DNA from: MRBY01 sp943371005
GTDB taxonomy: Bacteria; Cyanobacteriota; Cyanobacteriia; Cyanobacteriales; MRBY01
Length of the DNA stretch: 64,000 nucleotides
NCBI GenBank assembly: GCA_943371005.1
Contig: CALRTB020000005.1
Span: 203,006-267,005, forward strand
Reading direction: 5' to 3'
Of the stretch, positions 18,606 through 27,420 are shown piece by piece (position 1 is the first letter of the stretch; the number at the start of each line of letters is the position of its first letter). The position numbers and the translations under genes were made by a program. Under the pieces are notes generated by a model. It was given only the letters and a program-made list of their open reading frames with translations, was not told the origin of the DNA and ran no database searches.

Positions 18606-19274
18606 ATGAGTTCTGCGAGCACAACTGTCTACAGCGATCGCCAAATCACGGCTTGGTTACGGGGACTGCTGACTATTGCCTGGGCCGATGGTCATTTTGA
18701 TGCCGAAGAGCAGGAGCTGATTACGCGGCTAACCCAAGATGAACTCGCCCCCCATAGCAGCCTCGGTGACTTAGAAACCATTACGGGCCAAGAATTAGCG
18801 ACTGACCTCGGAGAAGATCCGAATATCCGCGAAAACTTTTTACGGACAGCGGTGATGATGGCGATCGCCGATGGGGTCTATTCCATCGTTGAAGCCGATC
18901 AAATCAAAGCCTTTGGGACAGACCTCGGGGTCGATCTCAGCGCCCTCCACAACCTCGAAAAGACCCTCTACGACCCAGAAACTGTCACCACTGAAACCCC
19001 CCAACCCGAAGTCCACCTTGACGCTCTCAAACCAATCCGTAACTGGCTCGATGGCATGGACATTGACGATCCCCGCGTCGCCCGCTTCATCTGCAAAATG
19101 GTGCCGCCCCAATGCCCCTTTGAACGCGATATCAAGCTGTTTGGCAAGAAAATTGTCCATATTCCACCAATGTGTAAACTAAATCCCCTCTACGAACAAT
19201 TGGTCGGCCTCCGTTTCCGCTCCCTCTCTTACTTAGCCGATGACTGTGACGAAGACATTTCCGAATTTATTTGA
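18606..19274 (+). CDS. TerB-like plus Mo-dependent nitrogenase C-terminus domain protein
   Basis: 222 residues from ATG (MSSASTTV); ATG at 18573 and TTG at 18564 are alternatives. Residues about 9-125 look like a TerB/tellurite-resistance-type helical domain (WLRGLLTIAWADGHFDAEE, with a second copy MMAIADGVYSIVEADQIKAFG). The last about 80 residues match the 'Mo-dependent nitrogenase C-terminus' family: NWLDGMDIDDPRVARFICKMVPPQCPFE, with CKLNPLYEQL. Despite the name this family is common in non-fixing cyanobacteria and its function is unknown. Two cysteine clusters are conserved-looking. Confidence 0.7.
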   Translation: MSSASTTVYSDRQITAWLRGLLTIAWADGHFDAEEQELITRLTQDELAPHSSLGDLETITGQELATDLGEDPNIRENFLRTAVMMAIADGVYSIVEADQIKAFGTDLGVDLSALHNLEKTLYDPETVTTETPQPEVHLDALKPIRNWLDGMDIDDPRVARFICKMVPPQCPFERDIKLFGKKIVHIPPMCKLNPLYEQLVGLRFRSLSYLADDCDEDISEFI

Positions 19275-19366
19275 CCCAGCCATGGCAGACTCAAGACTCA
19301 CGAGTTGTAAAGTTATGTAAAAACACGGTTTCATAGAAGATATTCTCAACTCGTTAGGAAAGCATT

Positions 19367-20269
19367 TTGACGCATTACAGCAACGTTCTTGAACCGATTC
19401 CCTCTACACCACCACAACCTAATCCCCGTCCCCGCAACTATTCCCGACTAACGCGCCTCAGCTACGCCACTGGCCCAATTTGGATTATCCTTTGCCATCT
19501 CGGCATGGCGATCGCCTTTTTCACGGGTCTCAGTTGGGGAGCTGTACTCTGGATTGTTTTTTGGTACTGGCTGAGAATGCTCGGTACCACCGCCATTTAC
19601 CACCGTCTCCTCACTCACAAGGCCTACCAAGCTTCCCCTTGGGTGAAATGGATCGGCAGCTTTATCACCGCTTCTGCTGGTCAAATGGGGCCTAGTTGGT
19701 GGAAAGCTCACCACGAAGATCATCACCGTTTTAGCGATCATCCAGGCGATCCCCACAGCTCCAATGAAGGATTTTGGTGGTCTCACTACCGTTGGCTTAT
19801 TTCGCCCAATACCTTCCCGAAAAAATTACCCGCCGACATTGAGCGAGATCCGATCCTCAAGCTGATTGATCGCTTCCATTTTGTCCCCCTCATTGCCCTG
19901 GGAGCTTTGTCCTACTGGGTCGGTGGTCTGGAATATCTGGCAGCATTCTTCATCAGCACTACCCTCCTGTTTCACGGGGTTGCCTTAGTAAATTCCGTCT
20001 GTCACAAGTGGGGCGACCAACCCTTTCAAACCACTGATCACAGCCGTAATAACGCTTGGGTTGCGGTGCTGGCCCTCGGAGAAGGTTGGCACAATCTCCA
20101 CCATGCCTTTGGTTGGTCGGTGCGCCACGGGATCACAATCCAAAAAGGTGAGGTGAGATATTTACCAGACTTTACCTATTCCTTTATCCGTTTACTAGAA
20201 CGTATAGGATTGGCCAGTAAGCTCAAACAACCAAACCAAGCAGACCTCCACGGTGCAATGAATCGATAG
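19367..20269 (+). CDS. DesC-type acyl-lipid fatty acid desaturase
   Basis: 300 residues, from a TTG start (MTHYSNV) with AGGA about seven bases upstream. The three histidine boxes of membrane desaturases are HRLLTH at 79-84, HHEDHH at 115-120 and HNLHH at 242-246. Four hydrophobic segments lie between them. The family puts a double bond at the delta-9 position of membrane-lipid acyl chains using oxygen and ferredoxin. The second box differs from classical DesC (H-x-x-HH with Glu-Asp), so it may be one of the DesC paralogues. No gene symbol is given for that reason. Low-temperature or light control is plausible but not visible. Confidence 0.87.
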   Translation: MTHYSNVLEPIPSTPPQPNPRPRNYSRLTRLSYATGPIWIILCHLGMAIAFFTGLSWGAVLWIVFWYWLRMLGTTAIYHRLLTHKAYQASPWVKWIGSFITASAGQMGPSWWKAHHEDHHRFSDHPGDPHSSNEGFWWSHYRWLISPNTFPKKLPADIERDPILKLIDRFHFVPLIALGALSYWVGGLEYLAAFFISTTLLFHGVALVNSVCHKWGDQPFQTTDHSRNNAWVAVLALGEGWHNLHHAFGWSVRHGITIQKGEVRYLPDFTYSFIRLLERIGLASKLKQPNQADLHGAMNR

Positions 20270-20278
20270 TTTTGGTTT

Positions 20279-20303
20279 ATCTCCCCTGAAGGGGAGATTT
20301 TTT
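20279..20303 (+). terminator. Intrinsic terminator after desaturase gene
   Basis: A perfect ATCTCCCCT/AGGGGAGAT stem with a GA loop, followed by a run of seven T on the plus strand, begins nine bases after the desaturase stop. Confidence 0.85.
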
Positions 20304-20360
20304 TAGCCTGCGAGAATTCTGAGCCGCTGTTCCTTTGGGGAAAGATGATCTGAAAAAAAA

Positions 20361-21299
20361 TTACCCAGGATTTTGACGATACCAATCAATCGTTTCCTGT
20401 AAACCCTGTCGTAGATCGATAGCTGCCTCAAAACCAAATTTCTCCTTGGCTTTCTGGGTATCTAGGCAACGGCGGGGTTGTCCATTTGGTTTATCTGTTT
20501 CCCAGACAAGCTCTCCCTCAAAGGCCATCAGTTCGCAAATTAACTCCACCAAATCCTTGATCGAGATTTCTGTATTGGTTCCGAGGTTGATCGGTGCAGC
20601 TTCGTTATATTTTTGCATTGCTAAGACAATGCCCCGCGCCGCATCATTGGCATGGAGGAATTCTCTGGTCGGGCTGCCATCTCCCCAAACCTTGAGTTGT
20701 TTGATCCCGTCCCGTTGGGCTTCGTAGACTTTGCGGATTAAAGCGGGGATTACATGGGAACTTTCCGGCTTGAAATTGTCCCCAGGGCCATAGAGATTAA
20801 CTGGTAGTAAGTAAATGCCATTGAAATCATATTGCAAACGGTAGGCTTCCAGTTGCACGAGAAGCGCCTTTTTTGCGATGCCGTAGGGGGCATTGGTTTC
20901 TTCGGGATAGCCGGCCCAAAGATCTTCTTCCTTAAAGGGTACAGGGGTGAATTTTGGGTAAGCACAAATCGTCCCGACACAGACAAACTTTTCGATCCCG
21001 GCTTCGTAAGCACTGTGGATCAATTGAGTACCCATCATTAAATTGTCATAAAAAAGTTCAGCGGGTTTCTCACGGTTGAGGCCGATTCCCCCCACGTGGG
21101 CCGCCAAATGAATCACAATATCTTGGCCTTGTACTGCTTTTTGACAGGCTTCTAGTTGGCGGAGGTCACAGTTTGAGGAACGGGGAACAGCAATATTTTC
21201 GGGTTGAGCGCCTGCTTGGATCAGCTGCTGGATTACCTGTTGGCCGAGGAAGCCAGCACCGCCAGTGACAAGGATTTTTTTCTGGGACAGATCAATCAT
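20361..21299 (-). CDS. fcl: GDP-L-fucose synthase
   Basis: 312 residues of the extended SDR family. The NAD(P)-binding Rossmann motif is ILVTGGAGFLGQQV at 9-22, the active site Y-x-x-x-K is YGIAKK near 139, and NLYGPGDNFKPESSHVIPALIRK near 168 is characteristic of GDP-fucose synthase (epimerase/reductase). It converts GDP-4-keto-6-deoxymannose to GDP-L-fucose for cell-surface polysaccharides. The usual partner, GDP-mannose dehydratase, is not adjacent. The gene is convergent with the desaturase gene and its 5' end is 30 bp from hemW's stop on the same strand. Confidence 0.88.
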   Translation of the reverse strand: MIDLSQKKILVTGGAGFLGQQVIQQLIQAGAQPENIAVPRSSNCDLRQLEACQKAVQGQDIVIHLAAHVGGIGLNREKPAELFYDNLMMGTQLIHSAYEAGIEKFVCVGTICAYPKFTPVPFKEEDLWAGYPEETNAPYGIAKKALLVQLEAYRLQYDFNGIYLLPVNLYGPGDNFKPESSHVIPALIRKVYEAQRDGIKQLKVWGDGSPTREFLHANDAARGIVLAMQKYNEAAPINLGTNTEISIKDLVELICELMAFEGELVWETDKPNGQPRRCLDTQKAKEKFGFEAAIDLRQGLQETIDWYRQNPG

Positions 21300-21329
21300 A
21301 GGTAGGGAAGTAGAAAGGGGAAGGCGTGA

Positions 21330-22520
21330 TTATTCTACGGGGTTTTCTGGGTCGAGGTGGTGAAAGAGTTCCGCGAGAATCGTATTGGAGAACAGTAATC
21401 CTTCTGGATCGCTGAGGGCAAGGCGCGGTGGCGTTATGGGAGAAAGGGAAGCCCAACCTCTCTGAAAAGCGGGTTTCAGGATTTCTAGAATTCGATCCAC
21501 ATTGCTCTGGCCGAATTCTGTGATCAGTTGGGATAGGTCTAAACCTTCCGTTAACCGGAGACCCAGCATCAAGGTTTCAAGGAGGCGATCGCCTTTTGTT
21601 AAAGGCTCCACATTTAAGATGCCGTTGTTGTCTTCATATTGCTCAACCCAGGTGTAGTATTCAGCGCGGGTGCGGGGCCGAGAAAAGCGTTGGTTTTGGG
21701 TAAAACTAGCAGCCCCCATGCCAAAACCGTAGTAAGGGCGATTTTCCCAATACACGCGATTGTGGCGACATTGATATCCAGGCTTGGCGTAATTGGATAT
21801 TTCGTAGTGGTCATAGCCCGCCTGCCGGAGAGTTTCACTGGCGAGGCGATACATGGCAGCAGTATTTTCATCGGAAGGGAGCGGGCCTTCACCGGGTTCG
21901 TATTGTTTACCAAAAGGGGTTTGGGGTTCGATCACCAGGTCATAGCAAGAAATATGGTGGGGGTTGAGGGCGATCGCCTGATCAAGGGAAGCCTGCCAAT
22001 CGTCGAGGGTCTGATCCGGCAATCCGGAGATCAGATCCAAACTCCAAGGGATCTGCGATCGCTCCAGGTGATCACACGCAGTAAATATATTTATTACCCT
22101 GTGCGATCGCCCACAGTTGGCCAGTAAATTATCCTGAAAAGCTTGTACCCCAAGGCTTAAACGGGAAATACCAATATTTTTGTATCGGATCAATTGTTCT
22201 AAAGAAAAAGTGCCTGGGTCGATCTCCAGGGAAATTTCGGCCCCCTGGGCAATGCCAAACCGTTGATCAAGGGTACTTAAAATTTTCTCCAAAAGGTCAA
22301 CCGGAAATAAAGAAGGTGTACCCCCCCCAAAGAAAATTGTCTGTAACTTGCCCCCTAGGATCGGTGTTGTCTGAATTTCCCGACAGAGCCAAGCCCCATA
22401 TACTTCCATCTGGGCGCGGATGCCCGCCGTTTGTTTTTCCCCCGTCACCGTAATCGGAAAATCACAGTAAAAACAACGACGTAAACAAAAGGGGAGATGG
22501 AGATAGGCACTGGTAATCAA
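21330..22520 (-). CDS. hemW: HemW-type radical SAM protein
   Basis: 396 residues from a TTG start (MITSAYLH). The radical SAM cysteines are in LPFCLRRCFYC at residues 10-20 (CxxxCxxC). HNRVYW near 250 is the HNxxYW heme-binding motif that separates HemW heme chaperones from coproporphyrinogen III dehydrogenase HemN. FGGGTPSLF near 65 is the SAM-binding glycine motif. HemW inserts heme into respiratory enzymes. Many databases still label it an oxygen-independent coproporphyrinogen III oxidase. Confidence 0.88.
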   Translation of the reverse strand: MITSAYLHLPFCLRRCFYCDFPITVTGEKQTAGIRAQMEVYGAWLCREIQTTPILGGKLQTIFFGGGTPSLFPVDLLEKILSTLDQRFGIAQGAEISLEIDPGTFSLEQLIRYKNIGISRLSLGVQAFQDNLLANCGRSHRVINIFTACDHLERSQIPWSLDLISGLPDQTLDDWQASLDQAIALNPHHISCYDLVIEPQTPFGKQYEPGEGPLPSDENTAAMYRLASETLRQAGYDHYEISNYAKPGYQCRHNRVYWENRPYYGFGMGAASFTQNQRFSRPRTRAEYYTWVEQYEDNNGILNVEPLTKGDRLLETLMLGLRLTEGLDLSQLITEFGQSNVDRILEILKPAFQRGWASLSPITPPRLALSDPEGLLFSNTILAELFHHLDPENPVE

Positions 22521-22707
22521 GGTGGAACAACCTCAATGGAGGATAGGGAACATTTAGCTGGAAAATTTGGGAAAAAATCAACAAATTTTGTTAATTCCCA
22601 GAGGCGCGAAGGAATGGAAGACCCACCGATATAATGAGGGCATTATTCTCCATTATCCTAAACCCCAAATTCCCCCTAAAACTGGGACTTATAGCCGGGT
22701 AAGACCT

Positions 22708-23787
22708 ATGTTCGATATTTTCCTTGTTCTGATCTTTGTGGTGGCGATCGCCCTTGTGGGATTTGATGTCATTGATTTACTTCCTGCCTCCGTGCGTGAC
22801 CAAGCCTCCAACATTGACGCCCTCCGGTGGGTGGGAGCCGGTTTTGCCTCACTCCTGGGCCTTTCCATCGGACTCTTAGCCCAGAGTACCTATCGCCGTT
22901 TCGAACAACAATTTCGGCGCACCCCCATCGAAATTATCGTTACCCGGGCCGTAGGTTTGGTGATTGGGCTTTTGGTCGCAAACTTGATGCTCGCCCCCAT
23001 TTTTCTGTTGCCGATTCCTTCGGAGTTTGGTTTCCTGAAACCCACCTTTGCTATTCTCGGTAGCATCACCTTTGCGTACCTTGGTGTGAGCCTCGCTGAT
23101 GTCCATGGACGTACTTTTCTTCGGCTGATCAACCCCAATAGTTTAGATACCCTCCTCGTTGCCGAAGGCACCCTCCGTCCTTCCCCCACAAAAATCATCG
23201 ACACAAGTTGTATCATTGACGGTCGCCTAGAAGAACTCCTCAAAACAGGTTTTATCGAAGGACAAATTCTTATTCCAATTTTTGTCCTCAACGAATTACA
23301 GCAACTTGCCGACGCCAGCAATGACCAAAAGCGAGCAAAGGGCCGTCGCGGTTTAGATATTCTCCAGAGTATGCAAAATCGTTTTCCGAAACGGGTTTCT
23401 GTCAATCCCGCAGACTACGATGATATTAATACCGTTGATGCAAAATTAGTCCACCTGGCCCAGGAGATTAATGGCATTTTATTGACTAACGATTACAACC
23501 TCCAAAAAGTTGCCAATCTCCAAAAAGTTGAGATTTTAAATATTAATGATCTCGCCCAAGCGATTCGACCTATCTATCTCCCTGGGGATAATTTAGATGT
23601 CAAAATCCTCAAGCAAGGGAAGGAGGAAAAACAAGGGGTTGGTTATTTAGAAGACGGCACTATGGTTGTTGTCGAAGAAGGAAAAGAATTTATGGGCTCT
23701 GATGTTGCTGTAACCGTCACCTCATCCTTACAAACTTCTGCGGGGCGGATGATCTTTGCAAAATTAAGTTCTTCCCTTGCCCTTTAA
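22708..23787 (+). CDS. PIN/TRAM domain membrane protein (YacL-like)
   Basis: 359 residues from ATG (MFDIFLV) with GGGTAAGA just upstream; a longer TTG reading adds 47 unlikely residues. Residues 1-130 hold four hydrophobic segments. The PIN nuclease domain follows, with IIDTSCIIDGRLEE near 172 and LLTNDYNLQKVANLQKV near 266 supplying acidic metal ligands. The C-terminal about 60 residues form a TRAM domain (QGVGYLEDGTMVVVEEG). The family is YacL-like and probably cleaves RNA at the membrane; substrates are unknown. It is divergent from hemW. Confidence 0.85.
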   Translation: MFDIFLVLIFVVAIALVGFDVIDLLPASVRDQASNIDALRWVGAGFASLLGLSIGLLAQSTYRRFEQQFRRTPIEIIVTRAVGLVIGLLVANLMLAPIFLLPIPSEFGFLKPTFAILGSITFAYLGVSLADVHGRTFLRLINPNSLDTLLVAEGTLRPSPTKIIDTSCIIDGRLEELLKTGFIEGQILIPIFVLNELQQLADASNDQKRAKGRRGLDILQSMQNRFPKRVSVNPADYDDINTVDAKLVHLAQEINGILLTNDYNLQKVANLQKVEILNINDLAQAIRPIYLPGDNLDVKILKQGKEEKQGVGYLEDGTMVVVEEGKEFMGSDVAVTVTSSLQTSAGRMIFAKLSSSLAL

Positions 23788-23833
23788 ACAACTGGGAAAT
23801 TTTCTTGTAGTTTCGTCAATGGAGGTCGGATAC

Positions 23834-24547
23834 ATGAGGTTTAAATACATCATTTTTAGTACCCTAGTGAGCCTTGGCTTAGGGTTGAGCAGTTGCCAAA
23901 ATCGCTCTGAACCCGTTGCCCCTGAACCCGACGGAACTACAACTACCGATATTACAGAAAAACCGATTCCTGTCCCTGCTGAGCCATTGCCTTTGGTCAA
24001 TTCCCAAGGAGCGGACACTAAGGAGGTATCAGAGACAAATTCTAATAATTATCTTTCTCCTGACATCAGTACGCAAATTATTCCAGAGCTCATGGAAAAC
24101 CAAGAAAATTTGGGGCTTTGCCAAGAGTTTAGATTTGAATCGGAGCTTACAGAAGCTGCATCTAATGTTTACCGTGTGGGCGAAAATGAATATCTTGTTC
24201 ATCTTGTTTGTGGCTCGACGGCCTATCAATTGCTCCAGGATTATTTTTTATACCAAAGAGACGGTGATCAGTTTGATCTAACGCCATTGCCGATTACCTA
24301 TTTCTACCAAGATGCGGATCAACAGTTAATTAAAGAAACAGAAGTAACCCGGGCTGGCTATTCAGAATATGATCCAAGTACTCAAACTATTAGCATTTTT
24401 ACAAAAGGCAGAGGTTTAGGGGATTGCGGTAGTTTGGGATTTTATCAATTTACAGGTACAGATCTCAGTCTCGATCGGTTTCTCTTAAAGACTGAATGTG
24501 ATGGTAATTATATCAAACCCATTAACTATCCCCAAGTTTATCCCTAG
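23834..24547 (+). CDS. Lipoprotein, DUF1176-like
   Basis: 237 residues from ATG (MRFKYII). A perfect GGAGGT lies seven bases upstream and decides the start over a longer frame. The signal ends in a lipobox LSSC near residue 20, so the protein should be lipid-anchored in the periplasm. A Pro/Glu-rich linker follows. The C-terminal half resembles DUF1176: repeated beta strands and KGRGLGDCGSLGFYQFTG near 195, the family's GDCG-W/F-x-F pattern. Function unknown. It begins 46 bp after the PIN/TRAM stop and may be co-transcribed. Confidence 0.75.
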   Translation: MRFKYIIFSTLVSLGLGLSSCQNRSEPVAPEPDGTTTTDITEKPIPVPAEPLPLVNSQGADTKEVSETNSNNYLSPDISTQIIPELMENQENLGLCQEFRFESELTEAASNVYRVGENEYLVHLVCGSTAYQLLQDYFLYQRDGDQFDLTPLPITYFYQDADQQLIKETEVTRAGYSEYDPSTQTISIFTKGRGLGDCGSLGFYQFTGTDLSLDRFLLKTECDGNYIKPINYPQVYP

Positions 24548-24673
24548 GAAAATCATGAAGTGTTTCGCTTTGATTTGTTTAGCTCTGTAAAGTCCTAATC
24601 GCTTGGCTAAAATGTCGCCAAAATAGGACACAATGGGTAAATATATGTGGTTCTATTTTTGAGTCCATTCCCC

Positions 24674-25657
24674 ATGGAACAGAAAAATCTGAAAGCTTAC
24701 CTGGACTTGGTGCAAAAACTCTTAAACTGCCGCCGGGGTGAAGAGTGGATTGTCCTACGGCAAAATGAGCAGCTTGTGGATGCCCAATTTATTGAAGTGA
24801 TGGAACAGGTGGCCAACTACCTGGCGGCGGAAGGTGAACTGAATGGGGCTCGCTACCTCCACAACTGGGCGGGCAAGCTACACCATATTCTCACTCAACC
24901 GAATCCGGTCGCGCCCCAACCAGATGCCACGACCCAAGCCTATGCCCAATTGATTGAAACGCTTTTGCATTGTCGTCGGGGAGAAGAACAGCAAATCTTA
25001 GCAGCGAATCAACAGTTGATCACCCCGGATCTGGTGAAATTTATGCGGGAAGTAGCCCGGCAATTTGAAGATCAAGGCAACTCTCAAACAGCAGCCTACC
25101 TCCAGGATTTGGCCACTGCTGTTAATCGCACTTGGATTCAAACCCATGATTTTCAGCCGAATCTGCAGAAGGCGAATCAGTTGGCCCCAGATCCTTGGGA
25201 TGATGCACCACCAGCAACGTCAGCAAATTCTCCTGAACCGCTCTCAACTGTTTCGTCACCCCAGCCCGAAGCCGTAGCAGAGCCAGAAACAGTGAATCCT
25301 ACGCCAAGGAATATGCCGACAGCAACAACAATTTCTTTAGATGAGACTGTGCAAGATCTAAGGGATCAACTGGCAGAAATGAGAACGCAAATGGCGGCGA
25401 TCGCCCAGCATCTTGCCAGAGTAGAAGCAGCTGTTTCGGACTCCCGTCAAGCTTCAAATCCCCTGGCTTATCTCAGCATTTTAGAACAGGCGGCGACGGC
25501 AGGTTGGATGATTTCGACGGACGAAGTGGCCCAGTTGATCGGCGTTCAACCCAGCTTAAAAAAAGGGAAAAAGAGCTTTGAGCGGGGCAATTGGCGGTTT
25601 ATCAAAGCCGGTAAGATTGGTGCCCAGACAGGTTGGCACGTCGAAAAAATTCACTAA
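24674..25657 (+). CDS. Cyanobacterial protein with duplicated helical domain
   Basis: 327 residues from ATG (MEQKNLK). Two copies of a helical unit of about 64 residues occur at about 6-69 and 84-147. Each reads Y-x-x-L/V-x-x-L-L-x-C-R-R-G-E-E, then N-x-Q/E-L-v, F/L-x-x-x-M-x-x-V-A and A-x-Y-L. The unit is common at the N-termini of cyanobacterial proteins with varied tails; I do not know its function. A Pro/Ser-rich linker and a short coiled coil (about 215-255) lead to a C-terminal helix-turn-helix-like end (ISTDEVAQLIGVQPSLKKG). Binding of nucleic acid or protein is possible. It overlaps nagA tail to tail by 4 bp. Confidence 0.65.
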   Translation: MEQKNLKAYLDLVQKLLNCRRGEEWIVLRQNEQLVDAQFIEVMEQVANYLAAEGELNGARYLHNWAGKLHHILTQPNPVAPQPDATTQAYAQLIETLLHCRRGEEQQILAANQQLITPDLVKFMREVARQFEDQGNSQTAAYLQDLATAVNRTWIQTHDFQPNLQKANQLAPDPWDDAPPATSANSPEPLSTVSSPQPEAVAEPETVNPTPRNMPTATTISLDETVQDLRDQLAEMRTQMAAIAQHLARVEAAVSDSRQASNPLAYLSILEQAATAGWMISTDEVAQLIGVQPSLKKGKKSFERGNWRFIKAGKIGAQTGWHVEKIH

Positions 25658-26826
25658 AGCCAGCTAAATTCAACGGTGTCATCCACTGCTTGCCAGCGCA
25701 AAAGGTTGATGGGTTCGCCCGTCGTCCAAGTCGGTATGCCTAGGGCTTTTCTGGGGGCGAGGGTGGCTAAGGCGATCGCCTTTTCTAAATCACAAATCCC
25801 CCACCGGACGAGATTTTTTACCCCTGCAAATAGCGGTAACGTTGTGCCGGATAGGGTGCCATTATCCAGGCGAGCCGTGCCGTGGGTAACTGTAATTTGG
25901 CGATTGTCCCAAGGGTATACCCCATCAGGTAGACCAATGGGCGCGAGGGCATCACTGACTAAAAAAGGGTGTTTTGCCGCCCGCAAAAAAATTTCTAACA
26001 TCGTGGGATTGACGTGCTGGCCATCGGCGATAAAACCACAGTAAACATCAGGCTTGACCATCGCTGCTCCCAATAAACCGGCCTCCCGGTGATGCAAACC
26101 GGGCATCGCGTTAAAGGCGTGGGTGATCATCGTTGCGCCATGGGCAAAGGCTTCGTTTGCTTCTGTTTCTGTGGCGAGGGAGTGACCCAAACTAACAACA
26201 ATTCCCAACGAGCGCAGATATTCCACACATTTATGGCTGGGGTCGAGTTCTGGAGCAAGGGTAATGATTTTGATCATCGGGGCAAATTCACCGATGACTT
26301 GTTGCACATTTTCCAGGGTCAAGGGTTGTAGATATTGTGCCGGGTGGGCACCTCGTTTTTCATAATTGAGAAATGGCCCTTCTAAATGTATTCCCAAGAT
26401 TTTTGCTGTATTGGGTTGCGGGTTTCCCCAAAGCTCAGCAAAGACAGCCAGCGATCGCCGGATATTTTCTAAAGAAGTGGTAACGATGGTCGGACAAAAA
26501 GCGTCAATGCCCTGGCCCCAAAGATAATCACAAATCTCTTGGAGTTTTGGCAGATCCGCCTGGGTCACTTCCGGAAAAGCTAAACCTAAGCCACCATTAA
26601 TTTGTAGATCCACTCCCCCCAGGGATAATAAATCTCCGGCAATATCTTGGGTATTTTCCTGGAATTCTGGAGGGATTTCGGTTTCCATTGGCTCTAGGTG
26701 CGTTAAACAACGATTTGCATCTAATCGCAACCAAAATTGACCTTCTAAACCGACAAGACGCGCTCTAATTAGGGTTTGTGCAGAGTTCTCCCTTTGTTTA
26801 TGATGGGTAGTCGGCATGACATACAT
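25654..26826 (-). CDS. nagA: N-acetylglucosamine-6-phosphate deacetylase
   Basis: 390 residues. ILGIHLEGPFLNYEKRGAHP near 134 is the NagA metal-binding glutamate motif. GHSLATETEANEAFAHGATMITHAFNAMPGLHHREAG near 208-245 contains the metal and substrate histidines, and SDALAPIG near 290 has the catalytic Asp. The enzyme removes acetate from GlcNAc-6-phosphate during amino sugar or peptidoglycan recycling. The start is only 13 bp from divergent purE. A second ATG three codons in (26817) gives slightly more room. The anmK remnant at the right edge belongs to the same recycling theme. Confidence 0.88.
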   Translation of the reverse strand: MYVMPTTHHKQRENSAQTLIRARLVGLEGQFWLRLDANRCLTHLEPMETEIPPEFQENTQDIAGDLLSLGGVDLQINGGLGLAFPEVTQADLPKLQEICDYLWGQGIDAFCPTIVTTSLENIRRSLAVFAELWGNPQPNTAKILGIHLEGPFLNYEKRGAHPAQYLQPLTLENVQQVIGEFAPMIKIITLAPELDPSHKCVEYLRSLGIVVSLGHSLATETEANEAFAHGATMITHAFNAMPGLHHREAGLLGAAMVKPDVYCGFIADGQHVNPTMLEIFLRAAKHPFLVSDALAPIGLPDGVYPWDNRQITVTHGTARLDNGTLSGTTLPLFAGVKNLVRWGICDLEKAIALATLAPRKALGIPTWTTGEPINLLRWQAVDDTVEFSWL

Positions 26827-26839
26827 GAGCTAAAAACCT

Positions 26840-27364
26840 ATGAGTGTAATTAATCCCCTGGTTGGCATCATTATGGGGAGCGATTCTGATCTTCCCACGA
26901 TGGAAGCGGCGATCGCCATCTGTAGACAATTTAATATTCCCCACGAGGTTGGCATTGTGTCTGCCCATCGTACCCCGGAGCACATGGTGGAATACGCCCA
27001 AACAGCCCATGAACGGGGTTTGAAGGTGATTATTGCTGGGGCAGGTGGAGCCGCGCACTTACCGGGGATGGTCGCCGCTCTGACGCCTTTACCGGTGATT
27101 GGGGTGCCCGTTAAAACCAGTACCCTCAGCGGCGTGGATTCTCTCTACTCCATCGTGCAAATGCCGCGCGGTATTCCGGTGGCGACGGTGGCGATTGGCA
27201 ATGCGACCAATGCCGGTTTGTTAGCAGTACAAATGTTAGGCGCCTTTGATCCAGAGTTATTAAAACAAGTGCAAGCTTATCGTCAAAGTCTCAAAGATAT
27301 GGTGCTGGATAAACAAGAAAAGTTAACGGCGATCGGTTATAAAAGCTATCTTCAACAAATGTGA
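26840..27364 (+). CDS. purE: N5-carboxyaminoimidazole ribonucleotide mutase
   Basis: 174 residues. GIIMGSDSDLPTMEAA at 9-24 is the PurE signature, followed by VGIVSAHRTPEHMVEYA near 37-53 with the catalytic His, and AGAGGAAHLPGMVAALT near 69-85. The class I form converts N5-CAIR to CAIR in purine synthesis. The full length fits the family, with a short C-terminal tail. It is divergent from nagA with almost no spacer, so one of the promoters must lie in the other gene. Confidence 0.93.
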   Translation: MSVINPLVGIIMGSDSDLPTMEAAIAICRQFNIPHEVGIVSAHRTPEHMVEYAQTAHERGLKVIIAGAGGAAHLPGMVAALTPLPVIGVPVKTSTLSGVDSLYSIVQMPRGIPVATVAIGNATNAGLLAVQMLGAFDPELLKQVQAYRQSLKDMVLDKQEKLTAIGYKSYLQQM

Positions 27365-27420
27365 TTCCAAGTCAGATCCTGTTAAAAACATAATCTTGGG
27401 AAGCAAGAGAGAGTTTTAAA

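Noticed and set aside
22567..22707. 47-residue extension of the PIN/TRAM protein
   Set aside because: It starts from a TTG without ribosome binding site; the ATG at 22708 begins the first membrane helix.
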